The notes under the pieces: model-generated | Told to the model about the DNA's origin: nothing | The model's input: the letters and a program-made list of their open reading frames with translations, nothing else | Databases searched by the model: none | Part shown: piece after piece, positions 55,981 to 64,000 of the stretch | Layout of the letters: each line of letters begins with the position of its first letter | Numbering within the stretch: position 1 is the first letter of the stretch | Assembly (NCBI GenBank): GCA_029817715.1 | Contig: JARUPY010000006.1 | Location: forward strand, 62,001-126,000 | Direction: 5' to 3' | From: Melastoma dodecandrum | Taxonomy: Eukaryota > Streptophyta > Magnoliopsida > Myrtales > Melastomataceae | Length of the DNA: 64,000 nt | Translations under genes and position numbers: made by a program

Positions 55981-57310
55981 ACTATTTGGAACCGAATGCG
56001 CTAGAGGAGGACAAACACGGTTACTTTGACAACAACTTTTTATTTATAATCGTTTCTAAACGTAATTAGTTCTTTATTCGAAAATGGATTTCGACAGAAA
56101 ATTAAAAAAAGTAATATAAATTTAAATTTGGTCCACCATAAAACATAAATGGGTCCGCCGGAAGCATTAGGATTAGGAATAGGACGCTCTCCATTTTATA
56201 AAAAAATGGAGAGTCTCGTTAGGATTGATTTGTTTTTAATCCGACGATATTATAAAATAGAAGTTAATTCAATATATTAAAATTTAGTATTTAAATTTTA
56301 AGGTTTAGAATTTAAGCTATGGTTTAACTTTTAATATTTAGGGTTTAACATTTTGGGTTTAATATTTTGGATTTATAATTTATAACTTTGAATATTTATG
56401 GTTTAACATTTTGAGTTTAATATTTTGGATTTGTAATTTATGGTTTAACTTTTAATATTTAGAGTGTAAAATTTTGGGTTTATAATTTATTATTTAACTT
56501 TTGATATTTAGGGCTTAACATTTCGGATTAAAAATAATTATATAAAGTAAACATTGCGTTCCTCATGTGAATCACTTCACTGTTTCGATATTCCTAAACT
56601 AGATTCGTGGCCTCTCACCCAGTACACCATGGGATTACAGAGGTCCCACGACCTAACACCCCCCCCCCCCCCTCCAACCTTAAGTACATACACGTCAACA
56701 CAAACCCTCTCCCCAAAACGACAAGGACATTTTTCATAAACCTTTGCCGTATGTAATAATGTAGGAGGATATAAACCACACCCTCACCGTATACCACATT
56801 CAATTGCTATATTCCCCTATCATAAGGACAAAGGGAGGGGGGAGGTCCCGACTCCCGCCCGACACTATTGGTGTGAACCGAATCCACTCCCCTATTCTAT
56901 TCTATTCTATTCTATTCTATCCTGTGTTTAACACTGCCGACGACCCCACCCACCATGCATTTACATTTTACATACATGCATAAAATCTAATCTTCCTTAC
57001 GATTCTCATAAACAAATGAACCCGGTGAAACCAAACCCGATTATTCTTTCAGACGAGTAAAATGGACCCCGTGTCATTGAAAAAACATTCCTCCCCAAGA
57101 CCCCCTTCCATTGTTTACGTTAGTCTATGAGAAACGGCCAAATTAGGGATAAACCCTTCTTTTATTTTCATTCTAGGATTTGGCCGGCAGACCGGATATT
57201 ATTTACACAACCAAACGTAAATCAATCAATCACCGGGTGATTTTTTTTCCCGGTTTCTTTCTATTTGCTTTCCACCATCGAATGTAATACGTTGTAGGAA
57301 TCCTCTTCCT
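55981..57310. other. Intergenic low-complexity stretch
   Basis: 56,290-56,530 has a degenerate roughly 30-base AT-rich repeat built around TTTAGGGTTTAACATTTTGG; it resembles telomere-like words only by chance density. There is a 14-base C run at 56,659-56,672 and a (CTATT)n pentanucleotide at 56,892-56,920. No gene is recognised. Confidence 0.55.
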
Positions 57311-57339
57311 GAAGCGGCTAACGGTACGTGTACGTAACG

Positions 57340-57970
57340 GTTACGTAATTTACTAATTAATACTAATTTTTTTAGTAAATTTTACTAAAAGTTGACCGTT
57401 ACTAACGAAGTCAACGCAAAATTAGTAAAAAATATAGTAAAATTTATTAAAATTCGGTCAACTTTTAGTAAAGTCAACGCAAACTTAGTAAAAAAGTATG
57501 TAAATTTTACTACTTTTTTACTGTTCACAGCAGTTCAAGTTTACTAATTTTGCGCTGACTTTACTAAAACATTTCCATTAGTAACGTCAACGCAGAATTA
57601 GTAAAAAAGGTAGTAAAATTTACTGATTTTTTTACAAATTTTGCGTTGACTTTACTAAAATTTTTCGTATTTAAGTAAAGTCAACGCAAAATTAGTAAAA
57701 AAAGATTTACTACTTTTTTTACTAATTCTGCGTTGACGTTACTAAAAAAACGTCAGCGTAAAGTCAGCGTAAAATTAGTAAAAAACGTAGTAAATTTTAC
57801 TACTTTTTACTATACGAATTAAGACGATAATTAGTAACTGTTTACTAATTCTGGTGTATTTTTAGTAAAAAAACTCTTCCACTTAGTAAATTTTGAGTTG
57901 TTTTTACTAAAAACAGGTAGTAAACAATTACTAAAAAATGAAGGCGTTTACCAAACAAATTTACTAATTA
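57340..57970. repeat. Array of alternating inverted short repeats
   Basis: The word GTCAACGCAAAATTAGTAAA and its reverse complement alternate with small variations: direct forms near 57,412, 57,472, 57,586 and 57,683, inverted forms (TTTTGCGTTGACTTTACT type) near 57,556, 57,646 and 57,729. TAGTAAATTTTACTA palindromes lie between them. Such clusters typically form the subterminal transposase-binding region of DNA transposons. It directly precedes the repeat and protease-bearing region that follows, so it is probably one end of that element. Confidence 0.7.
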
Positions 57971-58068
57971 GAACAGTGATTCCGAACATAACTCCAAACC
58001 TATTTATGTTGTGAAATTACCTGTCTACCCTGGTTACTAAACTTATTACTAATTTCGGAGGACCGAAG

Positions 58069-59030
58069 TCGTCATTCCGTTCATAGCGTTGGTAACTCCC
58101 GGCGATCGTCCCCTTCGTGCTCCGCTTTCCTTTCCGGCCGCCGTGTGTGGAATTGGGGATCAACTTCGAGAGCGGCTATTCTGCAAGTTCCCCCGCTTCC
58201 GTTTTGCTGTATGCCTTTTCGCGTGTGATTAGGGTTTGGGTTGGTGGTGGTTGTCCTCATTTGTTTGGGTCTGGGTCTTGGTTGTCGTTGGTAGTCCTCC
58301 TAAGTTGTTGTTTGTTGGTACTCAACCTGATTTAGCTCATGCTTGGGTTTTACTTGGGACCTCGTCATCTGTCCGTTCGTAGCGTTAGGTAAAGCTCCCG
58401 GCCTATCGTCCCCTTCAGTTGCTCCGCTTTCCTTTCCCCGGCCGGCCTGTGTGTGGTATGTGTTGCGGATCAACTTTCGAGTGGCGGCTATTCTACAAAG
58501 TTTCCCCTGCTGTGCCCGTTTTTTGCAGTATGCCTTTTCCGCGTGTGATTAGGGTTATGTGGGTGCGGTGGTGAGGGCGTCCTCATTTGTTTGGGGTCTG
58601 GAGTCTTGGTTGTTTGTCCGTTGGGTAGTCCTCCTAAGTTGTTGTTTGTATGGTACATAACCTGAATTTGGCTCAATGCTTTAGGTTTTACTTGGACTCG
58701 TCATTCCGTTCGTCAGCATGAGTTTTAACTCCTCGGCCGAATCGTCCCTTTGCCGTGAACCGCTTTCCTTTCCGGCCCCGCCGTCGTTTTGTGGGGTTGC
58801 GGATCAACTTCGAGGGCGGCTGTTCTGCAAGTTCCCCCGCTTCCGTTTTGCAGTATGTATTCTTTTCCGCGTGTAGATTAGGGTTTTGGGTCGGTGTGTG
58901 GGCATCCTCATTTGTTTTGGGTCTGGGTCTTGGTTGTCGTTATGGTAAGTCCTACCTAAGTTTGTTTGTTTGGTTGGTACTCGTCCCGATTATGTCTCAT
59001 GCTATTGGGTTTTACTTGGTCTGGGGTCCT
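58069..59030. repeat. Threefold tandem repeat of about 0.3 kb
   Basis: Three copies start at about 58,069, 58,362 and 58,698, each running from TCGTCAT(C)TCCGTTCGTAGCG through CTCCGCTTTCCTTTCC, GGATCAACTTCGAG, GTTCCCCCGCTTCC and ATTAGGGTTTGGG to GGTTTTACTTGG. Their lengths are roughly 293, 336 and 330 bases. Most differences are one-base insertions in copies 2 and 3. Any open frames in it (for example 58,117-58,335) are unreliable. Confidence 0.85.
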
Positions 59031-59039
59031 TGTGCTGTT

Positions 59040-62000
59040 TAAGCGTGTACTTGGGACCGGGGAACGGTTTGTTGGTTGTTTTGGTTTTGAATTAGGTGAA
59101 GCACAATCTGGGTTTGAGTTTGGTTCGGTTTTTTGATCTGGTTATGGCTTTGGCTTTTGGTTTTGTTATGGTTTAGATTTGGTTTGTTTTTCAGGACGTC
59201 TGGTTGGAGTGGGGACCGATCGTTCGTTTCTTATTGATGTTAATTTGATATGGAGCTTTTCAAGGGACTGTGAAACCGTCAATGATTTTCGTGTTTATTT
59301 ATATGTTGGAAAGTGCAGTATATGGAAGGAGATTTTTTGCATATTTGATTGGTAGTAAATATTCAACAGGAGGAAGCGGTGTTTAGGACCCTCCAGGAAG
59401 CTGGAATTGAGAGGCAACACACCTGGTTCTGCTCAAAAGGAGAAGCGAAGGCTGATTGCGAAAATCGCAATGGTAATGATGAATGAACCATCTTTTTTGT
59501 GAGTGTTGGCAGTAATTTCCCTTGATTGTGAAAGTATTGAGAAATTCGCGGATAATAAAGTTACAGGATTTACGCGTTATACAAGGTGTAGTCCACGAAA
59601 GTTGGTTGGCTGTGCTGAATTCATTTAACGATGCCAAGAGGTCTTGCCCTTTCTGAGCCTAGGATTTGAAGGGCTACTGCGATCTGGCCACAGCTGCGGC
59701 AGTTCATCACAAACAACCTTCATTAAAGTGTCTTATCAATTTGTTCGAAGCCCCGTTTAAAAGGGTTTATGGGTCATCGACTGTTTGGAACACCGAAATG
59801 CTGCCCTTCGGATGTTGAAGAGGGCGCTGATAGGCCTTCCTGCTACGAAAGTCGTTTGTCCCGTTTAGAGGACACATGGACGCCGTCCATGTACGAGCTA
59901 AAAACGCATATGAAGCGAGGGATAAGATTTTCTCTCAATTAGGTCCGTTGAAAGTAGGCATTGAAGGAGAAGAGAATATTACGAAACGATCGTAATGGAA
60001 AGTGGAGTGAAGTATACTATTCATATTAGGATGCTATTTGTTGGGCCCGACGACGGCCTTCGTACATCGACAAGGAGTACCTGCTCGCGACACGTGACGT
60101 CGCCTCCATTTGTTAAGTTTTTGGTCTGGGCCACTCACGTGGTCGATACTCTATGTAGCCAAGTAAGGCCTTCAAAGGTCATGCACGCAAAGTATTATAG
60201 GAGGTTGTGTACCATCTATTTGCTGGTGAGAATGTATAGTACAGTGTGTTGTGTGTTACTTATATGATTGTATTTTTTAGATTGAATTATATTAATGTGA
60301 AACTACTCATTGTTAATGTGTTTGGAATTAGTGAAATCCACCGAGACATGTTTTTTATTTTAACGCTTGCAAAAAGTCAAAGGAGGAGACCACGACAAAA
60401 AACCTACGAGCTAGGAGTACGCCTTTGATGCCAAGGATTGGGATGATGACCGACTGAAAGCCAATTTTCAGAGTTGCAAAAGCCTGATCTTGCTGAACTT
60501 GTAGGTTTTGTCCTTTGGTTGTAATGCCTAGTAAGGATTTTTTATAATGTCGTCGGGTGATAGTTCTTAGTAAGTCCATTCACAGGAATCCTGGGAGGTC
60601 CGAAAGAAACGCAGAGGAAGAAGTGGACCCTGCGACCCGAATAATGGGCAGAAGGATGTGGTGAAGTGTCCGTCTGAAAGATATGCTTTGGTTTCGTGTG
60701 CTAGTTAGTAAGTGTTTTAACATGTGGTTTTAGTGTAGCTGATTTAGCAAAATACTGATTATACTGCAATTAGGCGATAACCAGAACGTTGAACTATTCT
60801 GTTATGAGGCTCCATGCTACAAATGAGCACATCAACCGCAAATTGGGAATTACATTCTCATAGAACTTAGAAGAGACAGACCTTGAACAAGGCCATCCCC
60901 CGTTCTGCAAACAAGGAGCGTGGTAAGTCTCAGGAGAATGTGGTAGGAGGCGAAGAGGAAGATCATGCTAACCGAGCGTGGTTCCAGGAAGGAGTGACAC
61001 CAGGAAAGGGCTGAAGTCAACAATTTGGATAATGCACAAAGAGCCTATTTCACTACCTACGGGACTCCGGTTTGCCGGACAAGGGGATTCACTAACCGTA
61101 TAAGTCGATGTAGGCTCCAGTATGATGTCGGAGAAGAGCTGGTGTCACATTTTTTTGTAATTATCCTCCTCAGATGCAACAGAATATTGCCAGAAGGTTC
61201 CGATGATTAATTCCTACCCGAGGATGAGGTACAACAAGTGCGAGCACTGAATAAACTATCTGACAAAGCATGGTTACTTCGGATGCTGTTAAGTATAACA
61301 TTGAGAGTGAATCTGAGTTGAGCCTAAATAAAACCGATGAGGGAGAGAAGAACGCAGCTGCAAATGAACAAAAGAAAGGAGAAAGCACACTGCATGAAGA
61401 TCGTGCAGTTATGGAAAGAGAAAAGGCACCGGTACCCCCACAGCATCAGCAAGATAGAAGGATTATTTAGGAGAAGAACGTGGGAGCAGAATTAGAAGAG
61501 ATTCCCACCACTAAAATAGATGACGACACAGAGCATACCAAGCATACATCCGGTAAGTGGGGAAAGGGGTGACGAAAGAATTGAGAAGAGGTTGAAATGC
61601 ATTGGAAGTTGACGTACGATTACATTTCTGTTTGGTTAAGTCAGTTTAACATCATTGATATTGATGTGTAAGCAACACTAAGATTCACAGGAAAGTGGAT
61701 CATCGACAACGGCTAACCTATAATTAGAAAGACCACTCGTCGTACTGGCCCGAGAGGAAGCTGTCCCTCATTTAACCGCAGTTCCAATTGTCCCGCCTAA
61801 TGCCGGTAACAAGGACAAGAAAGCGATGAACTTCCCTCCATCCCTGATGTAAAAATGGACTGCATCATGCCCACATACGACATGCCTCGACTGTGAGTTT
61901 TCCATGAGAATTATTAGGTTTATCCATTTTTGTAATTTTAGTCATGGTTAGGGCACAGCAAAAATACTTTCTAGTGGATGTGCCCGTTAGTGAGCTCAAA

Positions 62001-62740
62001 ACATTTACCACCCGCTTCATGGTGTGTCATTGATGTACTGCTTGGAATGAGGACCGAGACAATAGTTTAGTGTCACTGTTCTTCGGATATTGGGAATAAG
62101 TTGGGATATTATTAAAGTTTCTTCAACCTGTATTGCAGTGGATAATATTTGTTTGCAGTATGAATGATCTTTGTGTATGACCGCGACCGCACACGTTAAT
62201 AGGCCATTCGATGCTATCTCAATGCCACGAAGATGGATAGATAGGCGATTGTAAGAATTACCTCTTTAATTACTAACCTTAAATGATGAAAACCCCATCT
62301 GAGATGTATACGCCACTATTCTTTGTTGCGAGATTATAGACTACCACCGCCGTTGATGCTACAAAGTAGCCATGGAACCCGAAAAGATAAGGAATGTGGT
62401 TACCTTCCCAATGTTGTTTAGGGGTAAGTGTTTTGATTTACATTATGTTTCTAAATCCACCAGCAATAGCCTGAAACTAACCACGAACGCGATTTAATGA
62501 ATAATTGCATCGACGCAATATAGTGCAGCCCATAAATGCCACGTCATAAGCAAAGCAAATGCCGCACGCCTTATATGCGCACTGTCAAGTCTCACATTGG
62601 AAAGAACCACGAAGTGCAAGTGGTGGAATGCATCCAGTCACCATGAAACTGTCTTCGAGTGCCTATCACCATTCTACTTATATTTTTACTAATTATAACA
62701 CCTTTGCCATGTTCTTTGTTTAGTAAACTGAATGATATGC
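59040..62740 (+). other. Interior of a decayed element, frames not resolved
   Basis: Short coding-like patches on the plus strand (near 59,370-59,480, 59,900-60,200, 60,780-60,900 and 61,020-61,470, the last with KYNIESESELSLNKTDEGEK) are separated by stops. They sit between the inverted-repeat array and the protease region and have no independent match I can name. Probably the upstream part of the same transposon gene. Confidence 0.35.
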
Positions 62741-62744
62741 CCGT

Positions 62745-63195
62745 TTGCAGTTTTTATTCCGCTTTGTGACGCGGAATCCACATTGGGCATTACAGATTGT
62801 GTCCCATTCAGGACAAAAGAAGTCCTCATAATGGACACAATGTGCAAAAAACTGTCCCACGTCCGGGGTTAGGCAAGAGTCTTCAACATCGAGTATTAGA
62901 AGCCATCTTAGCGTCGTGTATGGAAGAGAATCGTGATCAAGATCAAAGGGCAAAAGGGTATCAATTACTATACATTTCCAGCTGGAAAATAATATATCCG
63001 ACAAATGTGCCCGACCAGTTGGCTACCGGGAATGTGTACGTCCAACTACATTCCTCGATTTACTTTTCAACTTAACGAACGTAAGCAGCCGTTAAACATA
63101 TTGTGCATTGCTGTTTCTGCAGAAGCGAATGTGGAATATATGTCAAGAAATTCATGACATTGTGTGAACCCCCATTAGGTGCTGACGACGTGGTA
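62745..63195 (+). pseudogene. Ulp1/C48-type cysteine protease fragment of a transposon
   Basis: Several frames together spell the C-terminal part of an Ulp1-like SUMO protease: FIPLCDAE-like ALCDAESTLGI, then TKEVLIMDTMCKKLSHVRG, SSWKIIYPTNVPDQ, and, after a short intron-like break, SECGIYVKKFMTL at about 63,124-63,160, which holds the catalytic Cys in its usual (N/E)CGI/VYV context. Frameshifts near 62,800 and stops before 63,080 show decay. Plant DNA transposons such as Kaonashi-type MULEs and some CACTA elements carry such proteases, which fits the repeat array at 57.3-58.0 kb. Confidence 0.68.
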
Positions 63196-64000
63196 AGTTT
63201 CATTAACTCATTCCTAGCATTACTGTCAAACACTTCTTCGAATTGCTGGATTAGGCCGATATCATCCTACCTGTGTTCGACTGTAGCCATGCTGGAATTC
63301 TGGATACGTATTATTGTCTTTTCTTTTCATTGACAGCTGTCCCGAAATTCATGTATTTGTGGGTTAGACCGTAGGCATTGCTGATAGGTTGAGGCTCGTT
63401 GTTAACATGATCAAATGGCCTGGGATATGAGGTTAAGAAAGAATACGGCAGAAAGTTAAAGATGATGCAGTCAAGAAGAGTAAGAAGCTTGACAACCGTG
63501 GATGCTTCAACATGGGATGCAGGTCGATAGACACTTCGCTAACCAGATGCATCCTGTACATTCCATGAGCAAGACATGCCCAAATCCTGATCTAGGCACG
63601 CTGTTGTAGTGAACTTTATGCAGTCTTTGTGTAGTCCGTTGTTGTAATAGCTGGCAACCTGCCCAATCGAAGTTACGATATTGGAATATGTAAATTTTGT
63701 GACAGAACAGTCTGTGTGTACATAGCTTACCTTTGGTAACTGAATGAACAGGTTGATGTTTTGTCACAATACTTCGGTAATTATGGGTACATATTTAACT
63801 GTCCATAAACTGAGTTATCTTCACAGCGCACATCCCCTTCTATTTTAGAACAACTTTCACTACAGACGTTCCATAGTTTCTCGTTATTGAGGCCACGATC
63901 ATAAAACCGTTGAGAGGGACCCATGCCAGTTTCTTCCTTGCTACCGTGAATGACATACTCTTTACGAATCTGGTCACCAAGATTATATGCGACGCGATCA
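63196..64000. other. Right-edge sequence, nothing assigned
   Basis: May hold the other end of the transposon, but no mirror of the 57.3-58.0-kb array appears before the window ends. No gene recognised. Confidence 0.35.

Noticed and set aside
56290..56530. Interstitial telomere-like repeat
   Set aside because: TTTAGGG occurs only a few times within a degenerate 30-base AT-rich unit; it is not a run of TTTAGGG.
1..64000. CRISPR arrays, operons, riboswitches, tRNA or rRNA genes
   Set aside because: None seen; the window is plant nuclear DNA, and the only tRNA-related match is the retroelement primer binding site at 40,486-40,499.

Overview
The window looks like nuclear DNA of a eudicot plant, probably woody and rich in repeats. 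The evidence is GT-AG introns, plant-type DNA polymerase alpha exons, and TIR-NBS-LRR resistance genes (a class absent from grasses). A Tat-clade Ty3/gypsy element, hAT-type MITEs and long AT-rich intergenic stretches fit the same picture. I cannot fix the species; everything below was read by eye from the sequence.

Layout. 1-3.1 kb (minus) is the 5' half of the DNA polymerase alpha catalytic subunit gene, with two E2F-like sites just upstream of its start. 3.5-5.9 kb holds a hAT MITE with a perfect 8-bp target duplication and a 1.6-kb LTR-like repeat. 7.2-9.0 kb (plus) is an 11-exon phosphoglycolate-phosphatase-like HAD gene that splices by hand into an uninterrupted 312-residue frame. 10.2-27.9 kb (minus) is a TNL resistance gene (TNL1) broken by two insertions. 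One is a 1.58-kb repeat. The other is a 12.5-kb Tat retrotransposon (13,484-26,023) flanked by the 5-bp duplication AGCAT; a hAT MITE is nested in its 3' LTR. 28.7-29.4 kb is a foldback repeat, and 29.4-33.2 kb is AT-rich with no gene seen. 33.2-38.1 kb (plus) is an intact TNL (TNL2, about 1,082 residues) preceded by an extra TIR module. 38.3-39.5 kb holds decayed second copies of the phosphatase gene and of the extra TIR module. 39.5-41.0 kb is a 5' piece of a Copia element.

41,035-44,739 is a TSD-bounded (ATAGT) LTR-like element that carries pieces of host genes: the N-terminal half of a Trichome-Birefringence-Like (PMR5N) protein and what looks like part of a BTB/POZ protein. 45.0-52.7 kb (minus) is a CC-NBS-LRR gene split by a 4.35-kb solo Tat-type LTR (TSD GTCGC) and further damaged by a 28-bp tandem duplication, stop codons and a frameshift. 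52.7-57.3 kb is intergenic, with a CNL start-codon remnant, a small hAT MITE and low-complexity repeats. 57.3-63.2 kb looks like one decayed DNA transposon or related element: a dense array of alternating inverted repeats, a threefold ~0.3-kb tandem repeat, and a broken Ulp1/C48-type protease region.

Overall this is an NLR cluster next to two conserved housekeeping-type genes (POLA, PGLP-like). Retrotransposons with long Tat-type LTRs have killed two of the three NLR genes, and one such element has picked up host exons. The insertions can be resolved to the base because the target duplications survive and because TNL2 serves as an uninterrupted reference for TNL1.
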